Source: Micromonospora tarapacensis
GTDB taxonomy: Bacteria; Actinomycetota; Actinomycetes; Mycobacteriales; Micromonosporaceae
Reading direction: 5' to 3'
Assembly: GCF_019697375.1 (NCBI RefSeq)
Contig: NZ_JAHCDI010000004.1
Coordinates: forward strand, 4,761,324 to 4,825,323
Length of the DNA stretch: 64,000 bases
Below are positions 43,973 through 52,646 of this stretch, piece by piece. The notes under the pieces were generated by a model. It was not told the DNA's origin. It saw only the letters and a program-made list of their open reading frames with translations, and made no database searches. How positions within the stretch are numbered: position 1 is the first letter of the stretch; the number at the start of each line of letters is the position of its first letter. The position numbers and the translations under genes were made by a program.

Positions 43973-44660
43973 GGACGTCGTAGGCGAGGACGGCGGTGCC
44001 GTCGGCGAGGATCAGTTCCAGCCGGACCAGCTCGGCGTTGGTGAACCGGGTCGCGCCGGTGATCCGCAGGTCGTCACCGGGGGCGGCCAGCCAGGAACCG
44101 ATCTGCTCCTTGGAGCCGTCCCCGGCGTGCGCCACGAGCCGGAACGTGTTGGCCTTGCCGTAGCCGGCGCGCTCGTCGTACCCGCAGTGCATGGTCACCT
44201 CGGTGCCCCAGTTGGTGCCGGCCAAGCCGATCTCGGCGTGCACCGGCACCGATCCGGCCACCGGCTGCATCTCGACCATCCGCACCTGGGCCACCGGCGC
44301 GGTCGTGCCCTGCCCGGGCAGCATGGTGGCCACCCCGAAGCCGACGACCAGGGCGATCGCGGCCGCGGCCAGGCCGGTGACCGCGTATCGCAGCCGGTTG
44401 GCCTGGCGCTCGCGACGCCGGCGGTCCCGCACGGCGCTGAGCAGCTCGGGCACTCGGGGGTTCTCCGGCGGCGGCAGGAACTGCTCCAGGCTCGCCGGAT
44501 CCAACCGACCGAGCAGGCCGGGCAGCACGGCGATCTCGGAGACCGACTGCTGGCAGGCGGGACAGTCGACGAGATGCCGTTCGTACGCCGCCCGGTCGGT
44601 CGGGGAGAGCGCGCCCAACACGTACGCGCCGTCGTCGTACGCGAACTCGCAGCGGCTCAT
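43968..44660 (-). CDS. Zinc-finger anti-sigma factor
   Basis: 230 residues. The N-terminal zinc-binding anti-sigma motif is H-x3-C-x2-C (His29, Cys33, Cys36), followed by a linker, one membrane helix (about 91-113, AVTGLAAAAIALVVGFG) and an extracytoplasmic beta-rich domain of about 110 residues resembling RskA-like domains. The ATG at 44660 overlaps the sigma factor stop (ATGA), the usual layout of an ECF sigma with its cognate anti-sigma. The zinc motif suggests redox or envelope sensing. Confidence 0.88.
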   Translation of the reverse strand: MSRCEFAYDDGAYVLGALSPTDRAAYERHLVDCPACQQSVSEIAVLPGLLGRLDPASLEQFLPPPENPRVPELLSAVRDRRRRERQANRLRYAVTGLAAAAIALVVGFGVATMLPGQGTTAPVAQVRMVEMQPVAGSVPVHAEIGLAGTNWGTEVTMHCGYDERAGYGKANTFRLVAHAGDGSKEQIGSWLAAPGDDLRITGATRFTNAELVRLELILADGTAVLAYDVR

Positions 44661-45235
44661 CCGGTCACCCCCATCTCGGCCAGGACCAGCCGTAGCGAGC
44701 GCAACGCGTAGTGGGTGCGGGACTTCACCGTGCCGGGCGGCACGCCCAGCCGGGAGGCGGCCTCGGAGACCGAGCGTCCCTGGTAGAAGCATTCGACCAG
44801 CACATCGCGGTGCGAGGGACTGAGCCGGTTGAGCGCCTCCGCGACCGTCCACGCCTCGACGGCACGCTCCGTCTCGTCGACGACCCCCGACGGCTCGGGG
44901 AGTTCGTCGGTGTAGACCTCGCCGACCCGGCTCGACCGGCGCCGCCAGGCGTCGATGGCCAGGTTGCGGGCGGTGGTGAAGAGCCAGGCGCGCACCGAGC
45001 CGCGTCGCGGGTCGAGCGACTCCGGGTGGCGCCAGGCCCGCAGCAGCGTCTCCTGTACGAGATCCTCGGCGCGCTGCCGGTCGCCGTTGACCAGCCGCAA
45101 CGCGTGCGCGTAGAGCGCCTCGGCATGCTCGTCGTGCAGAGCCCGCAACAGGTGGGCGTCGTGGTCGCTGATGGTCCTCTCCTCGCACTCGGCGCGAGCG
45201 GGCGCGGTGTTACGACCGGAGATACGTGCGGTCAC
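44657..45235 (-). CDS. ECF sigma factor (SigL/SigK-like)
   Basis: 192 residues. Region 2 reads EDLVQETLLRAWRH and WLFTTARNLAIDAWRRR; region 4 reads LSPSHRDVLVECFYQGRSVSE and PPGTVKSRTHYALRSLR. It belongs to the group usually paired with zinc anti-sigma factors. The start may be the GTG at 45235 or somewhat later, since the first 20 residues are not conserved-looking. A perfect palindrome CCCGGGATCCCGGG lies upstream at 45261-45274. The gene faces the PhoX gene, which may be a target; that is inference. Confidence 0.88.
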   Translation of the reverse strand: MTARISGRNTAPARAECEERTISDHDAHLLRALHDEHAEALYAHALRLVNGDRQRAEDLVQETLLRAWRHPESLDPRRGSVRAWLFTTARNLAIDAWRRRSSRVGEVYTDELPEPSGVVDETERAVEAWTVAEALNRLSPSHRDVLVECFYQGRSVSEAASRLGVPPGTVKSRTHYALRSLRLVLAEMGVTG

Positions 45236-45260
45236 GCCGATCGGTTCAGTCCCAGCTCAA

Positions 45261-45274
45261 CCCGGGATCCCGGG
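45261..45274. promoter_or_regulatory. 14-nt perfect palindrome upstream of the sigma gene
   Basis: CCCGGGATCCCGGG lies in the 160-nt divergent region between the ECF sigma gene and phoX. It could be an operator or chance GC palindrome; no regulator is known for it. Confidence 0.3.
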
Positions 45275-45395
45275 ACGGAGTTCACCACTGGTTCACACCG
45301 CCGCTGACCCACGCTCATCGCGCCCTCCTAGCGTCCGGCGGGTACGCGTCGGTGAGCTGCACCGACGCGCACCGACCCTCAGGAGGATCCTCCCC

Positions 45396-47512
45396 ATGAG
45401 CGACCGCCCCCGGCTGCTCCCGCTGCTGGGCACCCCCCGCCACGGCAGCCGCGACGCCATGACCTGCCTGTACCGCTGCGGCAACGCCTGTGACCACCCG
45501 GTACCCAACACCTCCGACAACGCGTACCTCGGCGATGTGGTGAACGCCGAGGTGTCCCGCCGCGGTGTGGTCCGCGCCGGGGCGGTCGGCGCCCTGGTGC
45601 TCGGCTTCAGCGGCACCGCGGCCGGCGCGCTGGCCGGCGCCGCCCCGCCGCCGCGGCCCCGGCCCCGCTGGCGTCCCCGCCGGCGGGGACCGCAGGCCGG
45701 CGGCCGAGCAGTGGCGCACTGACCTTCAAGCCGATCCCGCCGAACACCCTTGACAACTTCGTGGTGCCCAACGGCTACGACCACGCCGTGGTCATCCGCT
45801 GGGGCGACCCGGTGGTGCCCGGCGCGCCCGAGTTCAAGCTGCGTCGGCAGACCGCCGCCGCGCAGGCGAAGCAGTTCGGCTACAACAACGACTACGTCGG
45901 CGTGCTGCCGCTGGACAAGCGGGGCAACCGGGCGCTGCTCGTGGTCAACCACGAGTACACCAACGAGGACCTGATGTTCCCCGGCTTCACCAGCCAGGAC
46001 GCGCTCAGCGTCGAGCAGGTGAAGGTTGCGATGGCCGCCCACGGCATGTCCGTGGTGGAGATCGAGCGGGTGGCGGGCACCGGCCAGTGGCAGGTCGTCA
46101 CCTCGGGGCGCCGCCCGTACAACCGGCGCGTCGACGCGCTCAGCAGCAAGTTCGAGCTGACCGGCCCGGCCGCCGGCTCGTCGTTCCTGAGGACGGCGGC
46201 CGACCCGAAGGGCCGTACGGTCATCGGCACCCTGAACAACTGCGCCGGTGGCACGACCCCCTGGGGCACCGTGCTCTCCGGCGAGGAGAACTTCAACCAG
46301 TACTTCGTCGGCGGCGACGGTGCGCCGGAGGCGGAGAAGGCCCGGCTGGCCCGCTACGGCATCAGCACCACCAGCCGCTACCCGAGCGGCAGCCGCAAGT
46401 GGGACCGGGCCGCAGCCCGTTTCGACCTGGCCGAGCACCCCAACGAGGCCAACCGGCACGGCTGGGTCGTGGAGATCGACCCCTTCGACCCGGACAGCCG
46501 CCCGCGCAAGCACACTGCGATGGGCCGCTTCAAGCACGAGGGCGCGAACGTCATCGTCGCCAAGAGCGGGCACGTGGTCGCGTACATGGGCGACGACGAA
46601 CGCTTCGACTACCTCTACAAGTTCGTCTCGGACAAGAGGTTCATGAAGGGTGACTCCTGGGTCGCCCGCAGGCACAACCTGACGCTGCTGGAGTCCGGCA
46701 CCCTCTACGTCGCCAAGCTCCACGAGACCAGCGCCGACGAGATCGACGGCTCCGGCAAGCTGCCCAGCGACGGTGCCTTCAACGGCAGGGGCCGCTGGAT
46801 CAAGCTGGTCAGCGGCAACCGCTCGTACGTGGACGGGATGACCGCCGCCGAGGCGCTCACCTTCACCCGGATCGCCGCCGACAAGGTCGGCGCCACCAAG
46901 ATGGACCGCCCCGAGGAGGTCGAGATCAGCCCCGTCACCGGCAAGGTGTACGTGGCGCTGACAAACAACTCCAACCGGGGGGTCGGCAGCAACCCGGCGC
47001 CGGACGAGGCGAACCCGCGCACCGCCAACCGGCACGGCCAGATCCTGGAACTGGTCGAGGACCGGAAGGACAACACGTCGGACACGTTCACCTGGTCGCT
47101 GCCGATCATCTGCGGCGACCCGGCGGACCCGTCGACCTACTTCGCCGGGTACGACAAGACCAAGGTGTCGCCGATCTCCTGCCCGGACAATTTGCTCTTC
47201 GACCGGACCGGAAACCTGTGGATCTCCACCGACGGCAACGCTCTGGGCAGCAACGACGGTCTCTTCGCCGCGCCGATCGAGGGGCCGGAGCGGGGTCACC
47301 TGAAGCAGTTCCTGACGGTGCCCACGGGTGCGGAGACCTGCGGCCCGTTGCTCACCGAGGACGAGCGTTCGCTCTTCGTGGCCGTGCAGCACCCGGGCGA
47401 GATCACCGGCGCCACGGTCGAGAACCCGGCCTCCACCTGGCCCGACGGCGACTACGCCAAGCCGGGTGTGGTGGTGACCTGGCGGCTGGACGGCGGACCG
47501 GTCGGTAGCTGA
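45396..47512 (+). CDS. phoX: PhoX family (DUF839) secreted phosphatase, one frameshift
   Basis: About 705 residues. ATG at 45396 behind AGGAGG. A twin-arginine type signal, SRRGVVRAG (from residue 54), precedes a hydrophobic stretch, so folded export by Tat is expected. The frame breaks near 45,645-45,660 (one G missing in CCGCGGCCCC); the second frame starts APAPLASPPAGTAG and carries the DUF839 body (VVNHEYTNEDLMFPG, NCAGGTTPWGTVLSGEENF, GRFKHEGANVIV, FDRTGNLWISTDGN). PhoX enzymes are Ca/Fe-dependent alkaline phosphatases. Opposed to the IclR gene through a shared terminator. Confidence 0.85.
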
Positions 47513-47544
47513 CCCCGCCCCGGCGACCGCGCCGGCCGCTTCGC

Positions 47545-47575
47545 GACGGCCCCTCCCCACCAGGGAGGGGCCGTC
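47545..47575. terminator. 13-bp hairpin between convergent phoX and IclR genes
   Basis: GACGGCCCCTCCC pairs exactly with GGGAGGGGCCGTC around CACCA. It lies between the two stop codons and can serve both genes. Confidence 0.8.
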
Positions 47576-47600
47576 CCGGTGCACGGCGGGCCGGTGGGGC

Positions 47601-48398
47601 TCAGACGTCGGCGGCGATGCCGTCGGCGATCGTGCGGGCGGCGGCGAGCAGTTTCGTCCGGACCACCCGGGCGGAGGTCATCATCTCGCTGGCCGGCAGG
47701 GCGCAGGCCAGCACCGTCCGGCGCTCCATGTCCTTGTCGGGGTTGACCAGGACGGCGGCGCACGCCACCCCCTGCCGGAACTGACCCAGTTCCAGCTGCA
47801 TCCCGCGCCGCTCCCCGGCCGCCAGGTCGGCCTCGAAGGACTCCGGGCTGGTGAGGGTGGCGCTGGTGAACGGCCGCATGCCGTACTCGCGCAGGTAGCG
47901 GTGACGCTGTTCGGCGGTGAGCGTGGCGAGCAGCGCCTTGCCGAGCGCCGTCGCATGTGCCCCCTCGTCGAACCCGGGCACCAGATCCTCCAGGTACGGC
48001 GAGCGACTTCCCTCCGCCACGGCGGTGATCGCCACCTGGCCACCGACGAACCGGCCCAGGTAGTGGCTCCAGCCGGTCTCCACGGCGGCCCGGCGCAGGC
48101 TCTCCCCGATCGCCGGGGAACCGCGGAACGCGGCGACCAGCTCGCGATACCGGTCGGCCACCTCCAGACCCACGATGTACGTGCCGTCCTCCCGACGGAT
48201 CACGTAGCCCTCGTAGGCGAGGGTGCGGACCAGGTGGTACGTGGTCGCCACGGTCAGCTCGCAGCGGCGGGCGATCTGCTTCACCGTCAGCCCGCGCGGG
48301 GCACGACCGACCGACTCGAGCACTCGAAGCGCGCGGGAGACACTCCGGATCAGGTCCGAAGGTTCCGCCAGGGGGTCACGCACAACCACCTCCGCCAC
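47601..48398 (-). CDS. IclR family transcriptional regulator
   Basis: 265 residues. An N-terminal winged helix-turn-helix (about residues 20-80, RALRVLESVGRAPRGLTVKQ and TYHLVRTLAYEGYV) is followed by the IclR effector domain (about 100-255) with DLVPGFDEGAHATALGKALL, the usual GAH.TA.GKA pattern. It is divergent from the MFS gene across 139 nt, so control of that transporter is likely. Effector unknown. GTG start at 48398; an alternative GTG lies a few codons inside. Confidence 0.88.
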   Translation of the reverse strand: MAEVVVRDPLAEPSDLIRSVSRALRVLESVGRAPRGLTVKQIARRCELTVATTYHLVRTLAYEGYVIRREDGTYIVGLEVADRYRELVAAFRGSPAIGESLRRAAVETGWSHYLGRFVGGQVAITAVAEGSRSPYLEDLVPGFDEGAHATALGKALLATLTAEQRHRYLREYGMRPFTSATLTSPESFEADLAAGERRGMQLELGQFRQGVACAAVLVNPDKDMERRTVLACALPASEMMTSARVVRTKLLAAARTIADGIAADV

Positions 48399-48537
48399 CG
48401 GGGACTTACACCATATGAAAAAGTGGCCCGCCGCGAAACGCCTGATCGGGTGGAGGATCCAAGGTCATCGGGGCTGGGATGTGAGGTGGGACGCACTTTC
48501 CGGCGCCGAGATGCGGCTGACGTAGGTTGGCCCCACC

Positions 48538-49719
48538 ATGACCAACTCCGCCGCCCGTACCCCGGCAACCGCCGCCAGACCCGTCCGGGCGAGCGCCGTC
48601 GCGGTCGCCGTCACCATCGCCTGCGTCCTGCCGGTCTTCCTGGTCGGCGGGCTCGCCGTGCAGATGCGACAGGAGTTGGCCTTCTCTCCGGCCGGCCTCG
48701 GGCTCGTCGTCGCGGTCTACTTCGGCGTCGGCGCGCTCGCCTCGGTCCCGTCGGGCGCGCTGGTCGAGCGCTGGGGCGCTGCCGTGGTGGCCCGGGCCGG
48801 CATCCTGGTCTCCGCCGGTTGCCTGCTCGCGGTGGCGGTGCTGGCCCGGTCGTACCCGGTGTTGGTGGGCCTGCTGGCCGTCGCCGGCACCGCGAACGCG
48901 CTCGGTCAGCTCTCCAGCAACGGCCTGCTGGCCCGGCACGTGCCGCCGCGCCGGCAGGGCCTGTCGTTCGGGGTCAAGCAGGCGGCCATCCCGGTCTCCA
49001 CCCTGCTGGCCGGCGTCGCGGTGCCGACTCTGGCGCTCACGGTCGGTTGGCGGTGGGCGTTCGTCGCCGCGGCCGGTGCCGCCCTGGCCGCCCTGGCAGC
49101 CGTACCCGCGCACGTCCCGCACCCGGCCGGGCGACCCACCGGCAGGGCCGGCGGCGCGAGCGGTGGACTGGTCGTCGTCGGGGTGGCCGCGACGCTGGCC
49201 GCGGGGGCGGCGAACGCGCTGGGCACATTCGTGGTCGACGCCTCGGTCGACCGGGGTCTCGGACCGGGGATGGCCGGGCTCACCCTGACCCTCGGCAGCG
49301 CCGTCTGCGTCGCCGCCCGGGTCGGGATCGGCTGGCTGGCCGACCGCCGCACCGGCGGCCACGTATCCGTGATCGCCGGTCTGCTGGTGGCCGGCGCGGT
49401 CGGGTTGGGCCTGCTCGCCGTGGCCGGCCCGGGGCCGCTGGTGGTGGGCGTCGTGCTCGGTTTCGGTCTGGGCTGGTCCTGGCCGGGGCTGATGAACTTC
49501 GCGGTGGTCCGGCTGCATCCCCAGGCTCCGGCCGCCGCCACCTCGATCACGCAGACCGGGGTGTACGCGGGCGGCTGCCTCGGCCCTCTCACGCTGGGCC
49601 CCCTCGCCGCCTCGGCCGGCTACCCCGCGATGTGGCTCACGGCCGCGGTGGCCATGCTCGCCGCCGCCGCCCTCATGCTCGCCGCCACCCGCTTCCTTTC
49701 CCCGACCGACCCGGGTTGA
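48538..49719 (+). CDS. MFS transporter
   Basis: 393 residues, 12 membrane helices in two halves. The N-terminal half has FGVGALASVPSGALVERWGA (the loop 2-3 region of MFS carriers), and the second half QTGVYAGGCLGPLTLGPLAA. Substrate not recognisable; similarity is to cyanate/drug-type carriers. TAGGTT at 48523-48528 lies 9 nt before the ATG and no Shine-Dalgarno sequence is seen, so the mRNA is probably leaderless. The neighbour IclR gene is its likely regulator. The stop codon lies inside the 69-nt palindrome that follows. Confidence 0.85.
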   Translation: MTNSAARTPATAARPVRASAVAVAVTIACVLPVFLVGGLAVQMRQELAFSPAGLGLVVAVYFGVGALASVPSGALVERWGAAVVARAGILVSAGCLLAVAVLARSYPVLVGLLAVAGTANALGQLSSNGLLARHVPPRRQGLSFGVKQAAIPVSTLLAGVAVPTLALTVGWRWAFVAAAGAALAALAAVPAHVPHPAGRPTGRAGGASGGLVVVGVAATLAAGAANALGTFVVDASVDRGLGPGMAGLTLTLGSAVCVAARVGIGWLADRRTGGHVSVIAGLLVAGAVGLGLLAVAGPGPLVVGVVLGFGLGWSWPGLMNFAVVRLHPQAPAAATSITQTGVYAGGCLGPLTLGPLAASAGYPAMWLTAAVAMLAAAALMLAATRFLSPTDPG

Positions 49720-49780
49720 TCGAGGGTTTGCGCCCCGGAGCCCGGCGGCGTGCCACGACCGAAGCCTCTTGATCAACCCG
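49712..49780. repeat. 69-nt imperfect palindrome ending in CGGGTTGATC
   Basis: The 10-nt ends CGGGTTGATC and GATCAACCCG pair perfectly; inside, the arms continue with partial pairing (GAGGG..TT with AAGCCTC). The left end overlaps the MFS stop codon (49717-49719), and the element lies between convergent genes. It differs in sequence from the 48-nt palindrome at 5,957 and 7,050. It may act as terminator and looks like a member of a dispersed repeat family. Confidence 0.75.
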
Positions 49781-49816
49781 CCGGGGGTGCCGGTGGGCCC
49801 GGAGGAGTCGGGTGGG

Positions 49817-50890
49817 TCAGCCGGTGCGGTCGGCGATGTGGTCGCAGAGGGATTCGAGGGCGCGGCGGGCCGGATTGTCCGGCAGCGGGGCCAGCTGCGA
49901 CCTCGCGTCCTCGGCGTAACTGCGGACGGTTTCCCGGGCCCGCTTGAGCGCGGGGCTCTCCCGGAGCAGGCCGAGCGCCTCGGCGTGCCAGGCGTCGTCG
50001 GTCAGCGCGCCGGTGGCCAGGAGTTCCCGCAGCCGCGCGGACGAGGCGTCCGCGTCGTCCGACGCCAGGGCGTAGAGCACCGGCAGGGTGGGCACGCCCT
50101 CCCGGAGGTCGGTGCCGGGCGTCTTGCCCGACTCCGTCGAGTCACTGGCGATGTCGAGCAGGTCGTCGGAGAGCTGGAAGGCCACCCCGATGGTCTCGCC
50201 GTAACCGGCCAGCGCCGCCACCTGCTCCGGGGCGGCCCCGCTGAACATGGCGCCGAACTGGGCGCTGGTGGCGATCAGCGAGCCGGTCTTGTCCGCGATC
50301 ACCCGCAGGTAGTGCGCCACCGGGTCGTCGCCGGCCCGGGGACCGACGGTCTCCGCGATCTGGCCGTGCACCAGCCGGGCGAAGGTGCGCGCCTGCAGGC
50401 GTACCGCCTCGGGCCCCAACTCGGCCGCGACATCGGCGGCCCGGGCGAAGAGATAGTCGCCGACCAGGATGGCCACCGAGTTCGTCCATCGGGAGTTCGC
50501 GCTGGGCGCGCCGCGACGCACCGGCGCCTCGTCCATGACGTCGTCGTGGTACAGCGTGGCCAGGTGGGTCAGCTCCACCACCACGGCCGCCGACACGACC
50601 TCCGCCCTGGTCGGATGGCCGAACTGCGCGCTCAGCGCCACCAGCAGCGGCCGGAACCGCTTGCCGCCCGCCTCGGCCAGATGCCGGGCGGCCTCGGTGA
50701 CGAACGGGTCGGCGCTGGCGACACCGGCCCGCAGCTCACCCTCGACGGCCGCCAGCAGGCCGAGCACGGACTCCTCGGTGCGGGGGTCGGCGAGATGAAG
50801 GCCGAGCGCGCCGAACTGAGCCGCGCCGGGCCGGCTCCGGCGACCACCGGAGCCGGTGGTACCTGAACGCTCGCCACCCCTAATCACCAC
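49817..50890 (-). CDS. Trans-polyprenyl diphosphate synthase
   Basis: 357 residues, all-helical prenyl synthase. The first aspartate-rich motif DDVMD (about 118-122, in LYHDDVMDEAPVRRG) and the second DDLLD (about 240-245, in QLSDDLLDIASD) bind the magnesium-diphosphate. It elongates farnesyl or geranylgeranyl diphosphate; product length is not readable. Its position just downstream of nuoN suggests the menaquinone side chain (heptaprenyl/octaprenyl type), but a terminator hairpin separates the two. Start GTG at 50890 or 50887. Confidence 0.88.
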   Translation of the reverse strand: MVIRGGERSGTTGSGGRRSRPGAAQFGALGLHLADPRTEESVLGLLAAVEGELRAGVASADPFVTEAARHLAEAGGKRFRPLLVALSAQFGHPTRAEVVSAAVVVELTHLATLYHDDVMDEAPVRRGAPSANSRWTNSVAILVGDYLFARAADVAAELGPEAVRLQARTFARLVHGQIAETVGPRAGDDPVAHYLRVIADKTGSLIATSAQFGAMFSGAAPEQVAALAGYGETIGVAFQLSDDLLDIASDSTESGKTPGTDLREGVPTLPVLYALASDDADASSARLRELLATGALTDDAWHAEALGLLRESPALKRARETVRSYAEDARSQLAPLPDNPARRALESLCDHIADRTG

Positions 50891-50941
50891 GCCTCAACCA
50901 TGCCACACACGTCCTACCTGCACCGGACCGGGGATGCGCGG

Positions 50942-50976
50942 CGAGGGCCGGCCCACAGGCTGCGGGCCGGCCCTCG
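50942..50976 (-). terminator. 13-bp hairpin ending the nuo operon
   Basis: CGAGGGCCGGCCC pairs with GGGCCGGCCCTCG around a 9-nt loop, 19 nt after the nuoN stop. It separates nuo from the polyprenyl synthase gene. Confidence 0.8.
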
Positions 50977-50994
50977 AACGACAGGTCCTGGCGG

Positions 50995-52545
50995 CTACCG
51001 GACGAACTCCGCAGCCGAGGTGGCCAGGTCGAGCAGCGGTGCCGGCGCGACACCGAGCACCAGGGTGGCGATCACGCCGATCACCAGCGCCGCCGAGGTC
51101 AGCGCGCCGGGAACGGCGACCGTCGGCGTCGAGTCGCCCGGCTCGGAGAGCCACATCATCACCACGACCCGCAGGTACGGGAAGGCCAGCACCATGCTGG
51201 TCAGCACGCCGGCGATCACCAACCACACCTGCCCACCCTCCAGGGCCGGGCCGAACACCGCGAACTTGCTGGTGAAGCCGCTGGTCATCGGGATACCCGC
51301 GAAGGCGAGGAGGATGAAGGTGAAGACCGCGGCGTAGATCGGCGACCGCCGGCCCAGTCCGGCCCAGCGGGACAGGTGGGTGGCCTCCCCGTCGGCGTCA
51401 CGCACCAGGGTCACCACCGCGAACGCGGCCAGCACCGTGAAGCCGTAGGCGACGAGGTAGAACATGGTGCCGGAGAGCCCCGCGCTGCCCGGCGCCAGCA
51501 CACCGACCAGCAGGTAGCCGGCGTTGGCGATCGACGAGTACGCCAGCAGCCGCTTGATGTCGGTCTGGGTCACCGCGAACACCGCCCCGACCAGCATGGT
51601 GAGCACCGCCACCGTGCCGAGCACCGGGGTGAAGTCCCACCGCGCCCCCTCGAAGGCGACGTGGAACACCCGCAGCAGGGCGCCGAAGGCGGCGGCCTTG
51701 GTGCAGGCCGCCATGAAACCGGTAAGCGGCGTCGGCGCGCCCTGGTAGACGTCGGGCGTCCAGACGTGGAACGGTGCCGCGGCCGCCTTGAAGAGCAGGC
51801 CGATGGCGACCAGGGCCATCCCGGCGAAGAGCAGCACCGGGCTGGCCGTCGAGTTCGCCACGGCCGCGTTGACGGTGGCGAAGTCGACACCGGCCTGACG
51901 GTCGCCCAGACCGGCGGTGAAGCCGTAGATCAGCGCCAGCCCGAACAGGAAGAAGGCCGAGGCGTACGCGCCGAGCAGGAAGTACTTCATCGCCGCCTCC
52001 TGGCTCAGCAGCCGCCGGCGGCGGGCCAGCGCACAGAGCAGGTAGAGCGGCAGCGAGAAGACCTCGAGCGCGATGAACATGGTCAGCAGGTCGTTCGCCG
52101 ACACGAAGATCAGCATTCCGCCGATGGCGAAGGTGGTGAGCGGGTACACCTCACCGGCGCCACCGGCGTGCTCCGCCTGCCGCCGGTCATCCGGCGAGTC
52201 GGCGGTCACCGCGGCCTGGGCGACGAACGCCCCGCCCCGCTCGAGTGCGCGCTCGCCGAGCAGCAGCAGTGCCACCGCCGACAGGGCCAGGATCGCGCCC
52301 TGGAGGAACAGCGCCGGGCCGTCGACGGCGATCACCCCGATGGTGATCACCCGCTTGTCGGCGTTGACCACCACCATGGTCAGCGCCGCGAGCACCGCCA
52401 GCAGCGCCAGCGGTAGCTGGACGGGGTGCCGCAGCCGTCGGGGCACGAATGCCTCGACCAGCACCCCGAACACCGCCGCACCCAGCATGATCAGGATCGG
52501 CGCGATCGCCGCGTAGTCGATCGGCGGCAGTTCAAGCTCGGTCAC
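50995..52545 (-). CDS. nuoN: NADH-quinone oxidoreductase subunit N
   Basis: 516 residues, about 14 membrane helices of the antiporter-like type, one of the three proton-pumping subunits of complex I. PFHVWTPDVYQGAPTPLTGFMA carries the conserved histidine/tryptophan segment, and the lysine helices GLLFKAAAAPFH and TKAAAFGALLR are present. The family-typical end ...LATSAAEF is intact. The GTG at 52545 overlaps the stop of a mini-ORF that itself overlaps the nuoM stop. Last gene of the operon. Confidence 0.95.
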   Translation of the reverse strand: MTELELPPIDYAAIAPILIMLGAAVFGVLVEAFVPRRLRHPVQLPLALLAVLAALTMVVVNADKRVITIGVIAVDGPALFLQGAILALSAVALLLLGERALERGGAFVAQAAVTADSPDDRRQAEHAGGAGEVYPLTTFAIGGMLIFVSANDLLTMFIALEVFSLPLYLLCALARRRRLLSQEAAMKYFLLGAYASAFFLFGLALIYGFTAGLGDRQAGVDFATVNAAVANSTASPVLLFAGMALVAIGLLFKAAAAPFHVWTPDVYQGAPTPLTGFMAACTKAAAFGALLRVFHVAFEGARWDFTPVLGTVAVLTMLVGAVFAVTQTDIKRLLAYSSIANAGYLLVGVLAPGSAGLSGTMFYLVAYGFTVLAAFAVVTLVRDADGEATHLSRWAGLGRRSPIYAAVFTFILLAFAGIPMTSGFTSKFAVFGPALEGGQVWLVIAGVLTSMVLAFPYLRVVVMMWLSEPGDSTPTVAVPGALTSAALVIGVIATLVLGVAPAPLLDLATSAAEFVR

Positions 52546-52646
52546 CGGGCCAACCTTTCGTTCGCGACTGCGACTCTCTCTGCGCGCGGCTGCGGCACGC
52601 GCTCCGCGCGCTGACGGCCGGGCACACCCTCACTCATCGCGCTCAC
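52542..52646 (-). CDS. Coupled mini-ORF between nuoM and nuoN (34 codons)
   Basis: The GTG at 52646 overlaps the nuoM stop (GTGA), and its own TGA at 52544-52542 overlaps the nuoN GTG (GTGA). The frame reads MSAMSEGVPGRQRAERVPQP and ends VANERLAR. It exactly fills the 97-nt gap. The end shares ANERLA with the mini-ORFs before nuoG and nuoH. Expression is not shown; the double overlap is direct observation. Confidence 0.45.
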   Translation of the reverse strand: MSAMSEGVPGRQRAERVPQPRAERVAVANERLAR

